A stretch of DNA of 64,000 nt from Brasenia schreberi (lineage: Eukaryota > Streptophyta > Magnoliopsida > Nymphaeales > Cabombaceae). Positions 47,391 through 59,924 of the stretch are shown piece by piece. Below the pieces are notes generated by a model. The model saw only the letters and a program-made list of their open reading frames with translations. It made no database searches and was not told where the DNA came from. Numbering within the stretch: position 1 is the stretch's first letter; every line of letters starts with the position of its first letter. The position numbers and the translations under genes were made by a program. Location: NCBI GenBank assembly GCA_036023115.1, contig JAYKKT010000064.1:8874501-8938500 (forward strand). The letters run 5' to 3'.

Positions 47391-48245
47391 TTATATACGG
47401 ATCCAGGCCTTAATCATGGACCCGTTCCTGGGCTCATGCAGTAACCCACATTTGGGCCGACGGGTCAGAAGCTTGCCGTTGTTTCCATCATTGGTCATGT
47501 GCTCGAGCCACTGTAGATCCTCAAAGTCGCAAAGAGCGAATTTCTCGATGGAATCGCGGTCGACCACATCAGTGGGTTCGAGGTAGCTGGACCCCCAAGT
47601 TGGGCTCCCATCTTTGCAGAAGTTATGGGTGATCCGTTTCAAGTAGGATCCATCCAAACGAACCATAAATAGTTCTCCATGAACCATGTTTTGTTGCGGA
47701 TTCGAAACTGGTTCCGAAGATACCGTGGCATAGTCCGCATCGAACACCAAAGCACTTGAGTCTGGACTGAACCAAGGATGGCTAGCTTTCCCCTGGACCC
47801 GATACAGGAAAACCCTCCTCAACCTGGTTCCGTTCGGATGTATCAAATAAAGTTTGAATTCTTCACTTCCCGGGTTTTCCTGATCCGATGAGAACGTGAT
47901 CCATTGGCCATCATTGGACCACGCACACATTGTGTTGGTCCAGTTCCCCTTAGTTAACTGGCGTAGGTAGCCATGCTCGCCTTTGACTGCATCCATTATG
48001 TACATGTTCATGTAGCCGGACCGGTTCGACCGGAAGACAATGTACTCGCCGTCCGGCAATGGGTACGGGAATGCATTATTGCCTTTGGTGGCTAGCCTAA
48101 CTATCTTTGAGTTCTTGGGATCCATATCCGAATCCAAAAAGCTCATAGAGACAATCTCCATGTAAGTACCGATGTCGCCAAAGGCACAAGATAACCTATG
48201 ATAAATTGCTTGAACTCTCCTGTTCGTCGAGGATGTCCTAAGCAT
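47391..48245 (-). pseudogene. 5'-truncated WD40-like (PD40/TolB-type) beta-propeller protein
   Basis: An uninterrupted 284-codon frame resembles the C-terminal part of plant DPP6-N-terminal-domain-like / TolB-type proteins, large proteins built of PD40 blades. Blades seen: NAFPYPLPDGEYIVFRSNRS with NMYIMD, TMCAWSNDGQWITFSSDQEN with KLYLIHPNGT, ASHPWFSPDSSALVFDADYA, and DGSPTWGSSYLEPTDV. The N-terminal blades of the family are absent, and I found no upstream exon with them in 48246-50000. The first residues (MLRTSSTNRRVQAIYHRLS) do not look like a native N terminus. A possible splice acceptor, TTAG at 48239-48242, would make this a last exon. I favour a truncated copy, but the clean frame means recent decay or a missed distant exon is possible. 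Such proteins are often apoplastic; the function is not established. Confidence 0.65.
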
Positions 48246-49796
48246 AGAGAAACAGGTAACAAGGTATATGTGTGACCCGTTCAGATCATGAAAAATGATC
48301 TGGTTTGATGCATTTTTACTGGATCTCGTATATTAAAACTTTAATCATTAATAAGTTTTTTGGTCCAAATTTAAACATAAACGAACTTTCAAAGCTACAT
48401 CATATGTACTGTTATTTGATAAATTTTATATTGAATAAACAGCATGTATACACTGACAAGAAATGCACCCATGTTTCTATGGTTCTAGTATGTAAGCATT
48501 TTATATCTAAGTTGGATAAAAATCTAGGCCCAACCAATTTCTTTTTTCATTTAAAAGTTAAATCTAGGTCCAAATCAAGCTGCCTATACGCATTTTAGTC
48601 TTCCCAACCATAGATGGCTCATTCTAGTTTTCATGGACCTATTGTAATTGAATCTAACTTTTGGATCCAAATACAACCCATTCTAGCTCAGTTTTAGTTT
48701 GGTTCCTGGTACGAATCAGGAGGGCTTGGACCCGTAATAACTTTTCGAGGATAATCAATGTCATGGATTATTATTATTATTATTATTACTATGGAAAGCA
48801 AGGTTATATTCAATGAGTATCTTACAAAATAGTTATAAATTGTATTTTATGAATATCGATTGAGTATCACATTCATTGAGTATAACCTAGTTTCTTTAAG
48901 TATTAATACTAGTTTATCTATTATATATGTAATAACTCAATATACTTTATTTTAATTGAAAGACCTAAAATGTATGCAATCCTTCATCAGTTTAGACCAA
49001 ATGTTTCATCCCTCACTTAATGATGAGAGACAAGATCCATGCATGACATAGTAGCCGAGATGTGTCTAACCAGTACATGACCAGTTTTAGTTTTTCTGGA
49101 ACTAGAAACTGGACTCTGACTGAGACAGTACAGATTCTGGTTTCGGTTCAAGTCGTAAACTGCTAGAACAGGAAAAAGTTAACATTAAAATTTATAATAA
49201 AAGAAATAAAATATATGTAATCGGTGGTTTTGAACTCCCAGTCCCGATTTCATAGGAGGTGAAACTAGAAGTGAACTAGGTGATCTCGTTTCGGGTTTGG
49301 TTTAACTGGTTTTAATTGCAACCAGTTCTTAGCCCGATTCAGTCTAGTTCTGAATCGGCAGGCTGAATCCAAACTGACCATGTCTAATCTAACCGCCAAT
49401 ATGACAGACATGCCTCTGCCTCTGCCTTTGCTGCTGCTGCTGCTCTTAGGCGGAGTGGTGGCCGGCGAGTGCCATTAAAATCGGGTTGAGATTGACGGTT
49501 TCTGTCTTAAAAGTAACTGGGTTTAAAATGCTGACAGAGAATATGAAGTTAGGAAATTCACTACTTAGACAAACTCACCTCTCCCTTATGAGAAAACTTG
49601 GTGCCTGCAGTGGAATAAGAGGTAAACTATCGGTGTCCATCTGAAATATTACTTTTGCTTTGACGTACGTGAAATATGTGGTGTTGAAGCTTCCAAGATC
49701 CCTCTTCCTCTATTCGTCCGTCTCCGGTGAACTTTGTGCGGTCGTGCATCACCAAATGGGGCCATGCAACTCACCTTAGGAAAAACTAATTTATCC
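48246..49796. repeat. Intergenic; GGTTC/GAACC-rich repeat at 49050-49390
   Basis: 49050-49390 has CCAGTTTTAGTTTTTCTGGA, GGTTTCGGTTCAAG, GGTTTGGTTTAACTGG and AACCAGTTC motifs ending CTGACCATGTCTAATC, like 3640 and 11160. A (TTA)n run lies at 48769-48789. A CTGCTG run at 49421-49446 is a short trinucleotide repeat. No gene was seen. Confidence 0.45.
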
Positions 49797-49804
49797 GTTA
49801 ATAC

Positions 49805-50346
49805 TAAGGGTGTTCACGGATCCACTGGAACCGAACCAAACCGACGGTTCAGTTCGGTTCTAGACTCCAAACAGTTTGGTTCAATCCGATTCTAAGAGAA
49901 AAGCTTATCAACGGTTCAGTTCACGGTTCTAGTACGGGAACCAAACCCAATCCAACCAAGTATAAATGGTTGAGTTTAGTCCAGTATTGATCATGAATGA
50001 GATGAAGGATGGGTTGAGCACTACAAAAATCATTGTAGGGCACAGAGTAAGATATATTTTTCGTACCCTTTTGGCTAGGATCAAGTGTAATATTTGTTCT
50101 TATGAGTTTAATATCTATTAGTTGGTCATTGACCACATGCTATTAAATTTTAAAAAAATTATTGCTCTTTTGTTTAATTATAACAAGAACTGTGGCTCAG
50201 AACTGAACCAAACTGGAACCGTTGGTTTCGTTCCGGTTTTAAACATGCCACAGTTTGGTTATTCTCAAAATATCAAGAACCGTTAGTAGTGGTTTGGTTC
50301 GAGGTTGAAGCCAGAACCGAACCAAACCGAATCGTGACCATCCCTA
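49805..50346. mobile_element. hAT-like non-autonomous element, 542 bp, with perfect 8-bp target duplication
   Basis: GTTAATAC flanks both ends (49797-49804 and 50347-50354). The left end TAAGGGTGTTCACGGATC and the reverse complement of the right end TAGGGATGGTCACGATTC align as imperfect terminal inverted repeats. An 8-base target duplication with TAGGG-type ends is typical of hAT elements. The interior is made of GGTTCGGTTC / GAACCGAACC motifs with no transposase. This copy defines the termini of the GGTTCC-rich family seen elsewhere in the window. Confidence 0.8.
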
Positions 50347-50539
50347 GTTAATACTACGAAGAACAAGATGGCATAACTACATGAAGTTGGTGCACTCGGA
50401 CTGTCATGCAAATTTCTCACTCTGCACAGCCATGTCTTCAATCAATAGTGCAGCTGTGGGAGAACGCTCACCAAACATGACAAGACACCTTTGCATGGAC
50501 GGGATAAAGCAAGTTGATATTTGAACAAGCACTTCTGAA

Positions 50540-50548
50540 ATCATCAAC

Positions 50549-50595
<47 letters not shown>

Positions 50596-51012
50596 ATTGA
50601 TATATCTTAGCACACTTAAGTGCTTGCAAATCTAAACAATGTTCAACCATTCATTTTTTATAATGAATAATTGAGATTTGAAATTTGAAAAATAAAAGTG
50701 GTCATATAAATAAAGTGTACCTACAAAAGTAAACATCTACTCTTTACTTTATAGATTCAAATCTCAATAATCCGTCATCAAAGATAATAGTTGAGATTTG
50801 TTTGAATATGTTAGCACCTAAGCGTGCTAGCATATATGTTTCCATATACATAAGAAAGCATATCCAAACAAATCTCAAATTTCAAATTTAAAAAGCAAAA
50901 ATGTTCATGTGAATAAAAAGTATACATACACCTTTATTTTTAAGGTTTAAATTTTAACCATTTATCATCAAAGAATGAGATTTGTTAACACCTAAGTGTG
51001 CTAGCATATACC
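50540..51012. repeat. Family C foldback elements beside a (TA)n run
   Basis: (TA)n at 50550-50589. Then a unit whose left end TATCTTAGCACACTTAAGTGC is inverted at the right end near 50812-50840 (TTAGCACCTAAGCGTGCTAG). A second, partial unit ends CACCTAAGTGTGCTAGCATA at about 50987-51009. Both share the AGATTTGTT core. Confidence 0.65.
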
Positions 51013-51034
51013 ATTTCCTCTCTTTTTATATATA

Positions 51035-51196
51035 TGAGAGTCATTGGATCTTGTTCCAACTACTCATTTCCATTACTTTTTGGAGTATAAGTGTAATAAC
51101 ATTATCTTATATACTTTTTAAAAACTTTAAAATTATATTTATACACCCAAAAGTAATGAGTAAACATAAATAGACATGTCATAGGTTTTTCACATG

Positions 51197-51252
<56 letters not shown>

Positions 51253-51340
51253 CTTCTGTACTTTTTTAAAAACTTTAAAATTATATTTATATACCGAAAA
51301 GTAATGGATAGATAAGTAGACATGTCATAGATTTTTCACA

Positions 51341-51396
<56 letters not shown>

Positions 51397-51397
51397 A

Positions 51398-51427
<30 letters not shown>
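51035..51427. repeat. Two family A units in tandem with CA/TA/CG/GA microsatellites
   Basis: TTTTTAAAAACTTTAAAATT followed by ATATTTATA, AAAAGTAATG and AGACATGTCATAG occurs at 51113 and again at 51262. Each is followed by a microsatellite: (CA)(TA) at 51196-51247, then (CG)(CA)(TA)(GA) at 51343-51425. The right tract has CGTGCGCGCGCGC, a Z-DNA-type sequence. Confidence 0.7.
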
Positions 51428-51428
<1 letters not shown>

Positions 51429-54400
51429 AGTAAAGTACGTGGCATAGAAGGTTTTAAGTTCTCAAGGTTTCATGTGGTGTGCTTGTGTTTCGTGTGGCCT
51501 GCTTGTTTAAAGGGATAAGTAGAGAGTGAAGATTTGGACAACGACCTCCTTTGAGTTCATCACTGAAATACGTACACCCACATGCACATATAGCTTTTAA
51601 TTCAACCCGTTGCACGTTAACTAAGCTTTTGCAGCTTAAATGCGATTCATTTAGTCTTTCTTCATGTAATGCATATGCAAACATCGGAAAGTTAAACAAG
51701 TCAGCTTGATTCTTAATAACGCATAGTTACATAATCATTCTACCATGTAACATCTTATAATTGTTGAAATGTGTAAAAAAAGAAATTTCTTACTTGTTAC
51801 ATCCTTCGTTATGTATCTTGCTTTAAGTTTGCTCAATAAGTCCTTTGCATAAGCTGAAGTTTCATAGGTGTTAAATACTGTTAAAGATATGGCCTCACGC
51901 AAACATAGTGATCGTTGTTTCACTCTTTTTACTTGTAGGCTTATTCATTAGTCTCATTGTCCTTTTTCGTTCTTGAAGTAGTAAGAACACACTACACCTT
52001 CAATGTTGTGACAAGAAAGTATATCTTTTTAACCTACTTAAGAAAGTTTATGACATTAAACCTAAAGTTTTTGAGAAATTGGGATGCACGGGTAAAGTGG
52101 GGGCATTTGGATATGGATTTTCAAATGTTTTTGGTTTAAAGTTTTCCAGAGTTTTGCATTGGATTGGTTAAATCGACTCATATTCATGTGGGTCAACTTG
52201 ATCCGAAGTTGAAAAGTGCTAATGTTTTTTATGTTGAAAAAATTATATGAAATTGTAATAGATATAATTTTCTTGTTTGAGATGATATGTTTGCGATTGG
52301 AGCCTTTTATGACAAAGATAGAAACTTTATTCTAATATGGTAACCATCCCCTCGCAAGAGCACAACCTTATCTTCAGGTAGAAATGTTTTACCTTCAAGT
52401 CTACGACACACAAAAAGTTGCCCAAAATCCTTTCATAAGCACAAAAAAGCTCCAACAAGTACAAAATGACTCCATTCTTGCTTTTTCATACTCTTTTACC
52501 TCAGGGAGAGGAGGTAAACAAAGGAGAAAGAGAATTTGCAGGAAGTCGAACAATCACCACTCCCTCTCATATATTAATTTGATTTTCCTATATATATATA
52601 TATATATAATGGAGTACCCATACCTATTGTACTTTTGCATATACTAGGATGGTACCTATCGGGCTGCTCCTAGCCCAAAACCACACCAAGTGGAAAAGGG
52701 TTGCACTTAGCAAACCACAACATGGGAAGGGCTGGACCATGGCCAGCTTGACCAAGGTCATATGACCCCATTTTGACCAAACTCATGTGACTCCATGTGG
52801 CCTCATGTGATCCCATATGGCCAGCAAATCAAAGTGAATTGGAGCTTATTTGGGTCAAGCAAAACCAGCCCCAAATCCATGGAAGGCTCTAGGGAGATGT
52901 TAAGAAATATTCCCTTCTCTAGAGACTTCCTAAGAACATTATAAATTCAGCCCTTGGGCTGGGTTTTAGGAGGAGAAAAAATTGAGAAAGTAATTCCAGC
53001 AAAGAAAGAGGAAAGAGAGAGAGAGGAGAGAGAGAAGAAAGAGGAGTCGTCCCCAAGGAGGAGCTTACTGGCCAAGAGAATCACCCTTCCAAGCTCCATC
53101 GTCGGTCGGCCAGGTCCCATTTTGTCCCTTCTCTTTTCCCATTTTGATTCAATTCAATCTTCAAGTATAATATTTGGAAGCAATTGTGTCCAATTCATTG
53201 TAATAATTAAGAAGGGCTGCTGCAAATTCATGCCAAGGACCATCGGTAAGAGGGCCTCTAACTTATTTGAGATTCGGTTTCATCTACCCTGATATAGACT
53301 ATATCTTATACTCTCTCATCTACTCTATGTTTAAAGATATTATCATCTCTTCTCTCCTTCCTTGATTATTAAATTTTCTCCAAATTAAATCACGATACCA
53401 CATGAGGGACATTAGCATCCAAGTTTTACATCCAATGATATGAGTATGTAAATCGCTCTTGTGGTTGATTAACTACCCATAAAATTGTGTAGGGGTGGGC
53501 AAGGGGTTATGATCGCATATATATATATATATATCCAAGAGAGTTATTCTCCTTGAGAGAGATGTACTAGGATTTTATATGTAGATGAGCAACCTCCCCA
53601 AATAGACACAAGTCCTCAATATAAATTTCTTTTGATGATTAGATCAAATCGGATGCATTCATTAGCCTTATAAAAAAAAACTCTAAAAATTTCAGCATCC
53701 TGCATCTACGGTGTCTGATCATCGAATTTTCCAGCCCTTGTCTGTAAGCAAAAAAATCTGAAAATTGGTCTGAACCTTGAACACACACTAAATAACATGC
53801 AGTAAAATTTTCAAGAATTTTGACAAGGGTAAGGCTAAAAATAAAATCGTTAAAAACTTAACTTAACTCGAGACAGAACCTGTCTGTGTTGAAAATCTCG
53901 TGATAGACCCTAGGAAAAATTCCCACAACTGTGTCCATAGAGATCCAAAAATTATGAAAATAGTTTTGTTTGAAAGATGATTTCCATAGATTTATAACCT
54001 GACTAATTTTATAAAAATCCAAGTTATACATAGAAACGACCCTTGAGCGCCGGTTCAAGAAGGCCTACGATGACAATAATTTGATTGAAACTTGTTTTAA
54101 AGAAATCTTGGATTACAAATTACTCTTTCTAAGCATCTAGGCTGACCTTTGAGCGCCGGTTCAAGAAACCCTATGACAACAAGATTTCACTTATCCACAA
54201 TTGTTGAAAAGTTAGAAAATCACTTTGCAAGTTTGAGTAAACTTGCTGATACGCTTGTGCATAGTTTTTGCAAATGAAATTTTAAGTCGATCCATAGATG
54301 AAAAATTTTATTTACAAAAACAACCACTTATCACATATCAAAACAAATAACGAAAGACCTTAAACAAACTATGCAAATGTGGGTCTAGAACTCAACTCCA

Positions 54401-54950
54401 CACATATAGACCTCTTAGAAATAACACTGTAACACCACACACATGTTGATGGCTTCACAATTAAGAGAATAAAAATGGTACAATATCCATTGTGATTTGA
54501 TCGCGCTCCTTATTTTTAATTTGCATGATTGGTCTGGAAAAAAATTCAGACTTCATGTGTTGCAATGCGGCGAGCCACCATCGGAAGCTAGGTTGGTTGC
54601 TTATCTTGTTTTTATGAGTCAAGTCACCTTGAAGCATCAAGAACCTACGTGATACATCAAAACTACACAAGAAATTAAGGTGGCAGTGGTTGAGAAAGTA
54701 AGGTTGTATATATGTAACCTCAGTAGGCATTTAAAACAAAATTTTTGATTGATAATTGATCGCAAAATGCATGAGCTCTCATAATATGCCCACTGTGGAT
54801 CAATCTTAAAGATATTGGAGTTTGATGAGGAGCTTGATGCACTCTTTCAACGCGAAAGACCGCCGGTAATCGAATCTTGTAATTTTTCTTTTGCCAAGAG
54901 AAGTCCTATTCTGTCTCATAGTAAGAGATTGGAGTTTGATGCCGCCCTTT
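51428..54950. other. 3.5 kb intergenic DNA without a recognised gene
   Basis: No coding region was supported. A GA-rich stretch at 53005-53050 and short (TA)n runs at 52588-52607 and 53517-53534 are present. A TTGAGCGCCGGTTCAAGAA segment occurs twice (about 54042 and 54150), 108 bases apart, with similar surroundings, so 53990-54190 contains an old duplication. Confidence 0.4.
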
Positions 54951-54959
54951 GGTTCACTC

Positions 54960-55700
54960 TTTCAGCATCGCCCCAATGGAACCAGAATTGAATTGGGATT
55001 GAGTCGGTTCTGATGTAGGTTGGTTTCAAACCATCTCGAACTGAAAAAATAAGCTTTTTCCCATACTAGATGAGGTTGGCATATGGATTCTTTGTTTCCA
55101 TAGATGTTGATCATGTGTCACGCTAGCAGTTAACTCAACATATGTTTCTTTTCAATAACACTTTTGTAGTTTTTTTTTCTCTTTTAATATTTTTCACAAT
55201 CTAGTTTTTCAAAAATTTTAACAATTTTTTCTCATTTTATAATCTATTAGTGCTACTCCTAATTTGTTTCTAATAACCTCATTATATATACGATCTTTTC
55301 TTTTGTGACCACTCATTCATCTTAACATCTTTCATGAACATCTTTTATACATGTTGATAATTAACTACTCAGCACTCAAAACCATATAACATAGTGTGTC
55401 TAATTGTTGCTCTATAATATCTATCTTTCAAAAAAATATTAATTTCTTTTAAATTTTGATAAAAATTTATAAAATCAGTAGTTTCAAACTGCTGGTTCCA
55501 TGGTTCCAGTTTCACATAGGCTAAAAACCGGAATCGAACCAGGTCCTCCCCGGTTTTGAATCCGGTTTTGGAAGTCCCAGCTCCAGCTGATTCCTGGCTC
55601 AATCACGTCCGGGTTGGTATGAGTCAACTAGATCAACCGGGTCCTCCCCGGTTCTGGAGGTCCTGACTCCAGCCGGTTCCTGGCCCAGATTGGTACGAGT
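54960..55700 (-). mobile_element. RTE LINE fragment (minus strand) beside GGTTCC-type repeats
   Basis: 55048-55435, read on the minus strand, matches RTE 3' text. AGCTTTTTCCCATACTAGAT at 55051 is the reverse complement of its end, and CATAGATGTTGATCATGTG, GCAGTTAACTCA and CACTTTTGTAG follow in order. The RATIRHTMLYGFEC translation lies at about 55369-55410. The TTG tail is missing. GGTTCC-rich repeat text flanks it on both sides (54970-55040, 55480-55690), which suggests insertion into such an element. The 55540-55690 part has a near-repeat of GGTCCTCCCCGGTT. Confidence 0.75.
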
Positions 55701-56278
55701 CAAATAGATGACTCATTTAAATATTTTTTTCACTGCATCCAATACAAGCTAGCTGTACTTGGACGATGAGCGGATTTCGCTTTACAGATATAGTGCATAA
55801 TATTAAATTATTAATCAGGGCGTACTTACATACCAAATATTTAGTGCATAATATTAAATTATTAATGTATGAATAAATCTCTATTATTTTATTAACATAT
55901 AAATATGAAATATTAAGTAATTCCGAAATCGACCTTTTCTAGCATCGGCAATCGTTGATGCTAATGACTCCAACAGCAGAGAACTTTGATCAGTAAACTT
56001 TAATGGCCAGGATGGTGATCTTAACCATGTTCAGACTCTACAAGTAGATGGGTTTCTGTCATTTATACGCAGAAGCAAGAGACAATGCGTGCGTGATACG
56101 TTGGAGGCCGGGGACGCTCTTGACACTAAAAAGAAAAAAAAACATACGGAAGGAAGGAAGACGCTCTCAGTTTCACCCAAACATGATTTGTAAGCGAGGC
56201 GCGTCTCTCTTTTTCCCTCTCTTTCTAACACAATTTGTAAAGAAGGAGCGTCTCTCTCTCTCTAATCAACACGTACCT
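55701..56278. other. AT-rich intergenic DNA
   Basis: A GTGCATAATATTAAATTATTAAT string occurs twice (about 55792 and 55842). No gene. Confidence 0.4.
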
Positions 56279-56600
56279 GATACAGGTACTTAACGTACTC
56301 AAATTGAATATATGTATTAATACATGCCTACACATACCGGTACATACCCACATACCCATACACGTACCCATATCGGGTATGTAAAAGATACAGGTACTTA
56401 ACGTACTCAAATTGAATATATGTATTAATACATGCCTACACATACCGGTACATACCCACATACCCATACACGTACCCATATCGGGTATGTAAAAGATACA
56501 TGTACTTAACGTACTCAAATTGAATATATGTATTAATACATGCCTACACATACCGGTACATACTCATACACGTACCCATATCGGGTATGTAAAAGATACA
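56279..56600. repeat. 108-bp minisatellite, three units
   Basis: Units start with GATACAGGTACTTAACGTAC at 56279, 56387 and 56495. The first two are almost identical and 108 bases long. The third is 100 bases because of an 8-base loss in the ACCCACAT part. A fourth start is visible at 56595. The open frame on the minus strand across them is a repeat artefact. Confidence 0.93.
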
Positions 56601-56639
56601 GGTACGCCATCCAATATAACGTACCAGTGCAACTAGGAG

Positions 56640-57955
56640 AAACCCTTAGGTCCAGCTCCTGTAGCCCACCTCCTTCCTAGTGCCAAAGTTTTTTATTCAA
56701 AACTGTAATTCCTCACTACCAATAGCTTCCATGTTCGATTTACAACGACTTAGAACTACGGGTACCAAAAATCAAGTTTCATCTCACCTACCTTGAGTTC
56801 TAGGACTATGCACATTGTATTCAGCTGAAAGATCAATCTCTTTATCAATACAATTTCTAGGTTTTATGCTCTGTGTTCTCTCTTTGTGATATCAAATTAA
56901 ACAAGAACCAAAAATGCACGCATGACCTGCAGGTAAGCTGGCTGCATTGCCATGGCCACAGTGTTAGCTCAGAACATTAAATTTTGTGTATTTGTTTCCT
57001 CTTTCGCGTTTGTCTTCTTCACCAGCTTGCACTGTGCTACGTTTTGGATTAGATTACTCCATTTTGTTCTCTCCCCATTGTTTACAGATGACATTTGACA
57101 TTCTCCTTGTAGAAGGTTCCACTTGCACCCCACCATTAAATCTTGAAAAGCCACTGGATATGGATTGTGCAGATAAGCATTTAGAGGGACAAATGAATAA
57201 AAGGAAAAGGGAATCGAATACCATAAGCATAATTATTGATTTGTGGGAATTTTGCCATCTCTTTGAGCTGAAGACTGTATCAGTATCTTCAAGATTACAG
57301 AGCCATCAATCGTGATAAAAAGCATAAGGCTAGTGGGCATGGTCTTTTCATCAAAAGGCTCACAAGAACTTCATCATACGATTCTTCCAAGACAATGACC
57401 ATCAAATTTGTTCTTTTTTGTGGAAGAAAAATTGTCAGAAGTCTTTGAAACGCTTAATCTGCAATCTGCCTAGTTGTGAAGTGACAAAATTGCATGATCA
57501 GCTGTGTGAACTGTAGAATGAGTGGTCGAGCGATTAAGAAGGTGAATCGATTCAAGATGGTTTGCCCATGGAATATATTTTCTTCATTTGAAGCTTTTCA
57601 ACGTGAGGCATCAGAAAGTAGCGATAGTTTTGAAGCATGGACTATGCTTTCAGCCCACAGATTCAATAAAAGGGATCACTATATCATGTTTATTTTGTCA
57701 AAATCTTAGAGTCGAGAGGATTCCTCACTTTGCCTGAGGCGGGTGGGGAGCAAATTGGGATTGGATTCTTGAGCTTATGAATGTTGAAACAGCAGTTAAT
57801 GGCATTGTTATTTTTGAAGCATCTGCTAAATGTTGTACCTACCAACCATTTAAAAGAGGAAAAGATACAGTCAAACTGTATCTGTTACAATTAATCGACG
57901 GATGAAGAAGCCCCCAACATCCCCTTCAGGTAAATGAATCACTTGAGGGATGAAT
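56640..57955 (+). other. Intergenic; possible decayed coding region at 56990-57760
   Basis: A frame ending at 57315 contains LEKPLDMDCADKHLEGQM and NTISIIIDLWEFCHLFELKT, and shorter open pieces follow after stops up to about 57709. Composition is protein-like but no family is recognised and splice sites are not convincing. It may be a pseudogene. Confidence 0.2.
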
Positions 57956-57960
57956 CAACC

Positions 57961-58262
57961 ACATCTTTTAATGTCAACTCAATATTGTGACAAGATTACC
58001 CCAAAAAAGAGGAGTGTACACGGAGAGTTGTGTTGTGTGGGATAAAATCATATATATATATATATATATATCACATCTTTTAATGTCAACCCAAAATTGC
58101 GATAAGATACTCTCGGAAAAGTAGAGGGAGAATAAGAGATTTAAATCTCTATGGTTATTGCATCGATCAAATAATAGAAATGGTTGAAAAGATTTAAAAG
58201 CATATATGAGGATTGAGCATGGACCTCTCTCTCTCTTATATATATATATAAGAGAGATGTGA
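57961..58262. repeat. 112-bp spaced direct repeat with TA runs
   Basis: ACATCTTTTAATGTCAACTC at 57961 recurs as ACATCTTTTAATGTCAACCC at 58073, and similarity continues for about 40 bases. (TA)n runs lie at 58048-58070 and 58237-58250. Probably an old tandem duplication. Confidence 0.7.
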
Positions 58263-59019
58263 TCCATATATGCATTTAAGAATATACTACATGTGCTATT
58301 GTTTTATTTACAGATTCTATGTAATTGTATTTGGGAATACTACGAATGTGTCATTAATATGCAAACTAACAAAACAAAATCGATATCTACATATGAAAAT
58401 ATTTAAATTTCTTGCAACTGTAGTATGACATTGCAGCAATAAAAATAATATGGTGACAAATTGTAGTTTCAGTAAAGTTACTCATTTTCGCATTCATTTC
58501 TTGTTGCAACGGAATAACTAAAAGAAACTTAACCATCACCAAAGGAGAAAACCATTTACCAATGGCCACATTCTAGTCCAATAAAGCAACAGGTTACGAT
58601 CTAATTAGTTCCGCATCATCCACTCATTGGAGTCCCAATGCTTTATATCGTAGCAGCAGTTCATAGCAAGAAGAGATCCTCTTAGTGTCGGACAAGGCTT
58701 GATTTTGATTTTGGTATGCAAAACCAACTTCATTTTTCTAAATAATTTCACTTAAACATGGTCATAGTTATTTGGCAATATATTCCACAAAAAATAAATC
58801 TTGCTCAAAATTAAAGTTAGTTTTTGTTGAAGTTTTAAAAATAAATATTAACTTATGCAATATATCTTTAAACTCTATTATAGGTTAAGGGAAAATGATT
58901 TATGCGTACAAACTACTAGAGGCACCATGGGATGTACAATGTTAAATGGTGGGTCCTGTACAATAAATGTCACAGGCTTTGTCAAATTTATAGTGAAGGC
59001 TACTATTTTACTATTCTAT
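58263..59019. other. AT-rich intergenic DNA
   Basis: No gene seen. Confidence 0.4.
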
Positions 59020-59412
59020 TCTCTTGGTTCGGTTCTCAACCACGGTTCTAATACAATATATTGTGTCATCATAATGTTTCAAGGTATAGTTCATGCTATA
59101 TATACGAGGTTATAAAACTCATGAACTAATAAACTTGTCAAGATTTATATCCATCTAAGTATATAAACTTTATATGTATATACCTACATTATATATAAGG
59201 TTATAAAAATTTTATATATATACACACAAATCTATATCTACATATAATTAATGGTTTGGTTCTCATGGTTTTGTTCCAATACTAAAACAGTGAACTGAAC
59301 CATCAAGTTTTTTTCAATCAAAACTGAACCAAACCAAACCAAACCACCGGACAACTAGAACTCAATCAAACAGCTGGTTTTGGTTCTGGCTGTTCCAGGA
59401 ACACCCCTAGAG
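59020..59412. repeat. GGTTCC/GAACC-rich repeat ending in a hAT-like terminus
   Basis: Left part CTTGGTTCGGTTCTCAACCA; right part AACTGAACCAAACCAAACCA and GGTTCTGGCTGTTCC, ending AACACCCCTAGA. The reverse complement of that end (TCTAGGGGTGTT) resembles a hAT terminus. No target duplication was identified. Confidence 0.5.
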
Positions 59413-59572
59413 CAGATCCTACTTCCCACTACACATATCGGCGTGAAACCATGTGACAAGAAAGCATACATTAGAATATCAAAATAAATCAAGAACCTCC
59501 TCTTTATTCGAGTATCATGGAGCTGTTTTGCTAGTCATAGGTACATGGTGTACTCTAATATTATGTGTTCCC

Positions 59573-59587
59573 TTGTGCGTGTGTGTG

Positions 59588-59635
<48 letters not shown>
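59573..59635. repeat. (GT)n(GA)n microsatellite
   Basis: GT from 59578, GA from about 59590 to 59634. Confidence 0.9.
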
Positions 59636-59637
<2 letters not shown>

Positions 59638-59924
59638 GGGATGCATCATTCTTTCATTGACATAAAGTTCAAGATCATAAAGTTCGTTTAATAGCATATA
59701 TAGGTTCCGTTGAGACTATTCAACACAGGAAAAAAAAAGAAGAAAAAGAAAAGGTTACACTCGGTGAATGCATCTACTTTCTTATCTACGATGTGCACTT
59801 CTGATAATCAGAAAAGGTCTGCAAGTCCCTTTCAGAATCTTTAAGTCAAAAAATAGATGTGCACCACTCTACCCATATCATCCTTTTTCTTGTGGGTCAT
59901 AACGTTTGGCTAGCCTTTGTTGCT

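Noticed and set aside
56225..56551. 108-codon frame with internal repeats (minus strand)
   Set aside because: The protein repeats simply mirror the 108-bp minisatellite, whose unit length is a multiple of three.
56279..56600. CRISPR-like array
   Set aside because: Whole units repeat with no unique spacers, and the genome is a plant's.
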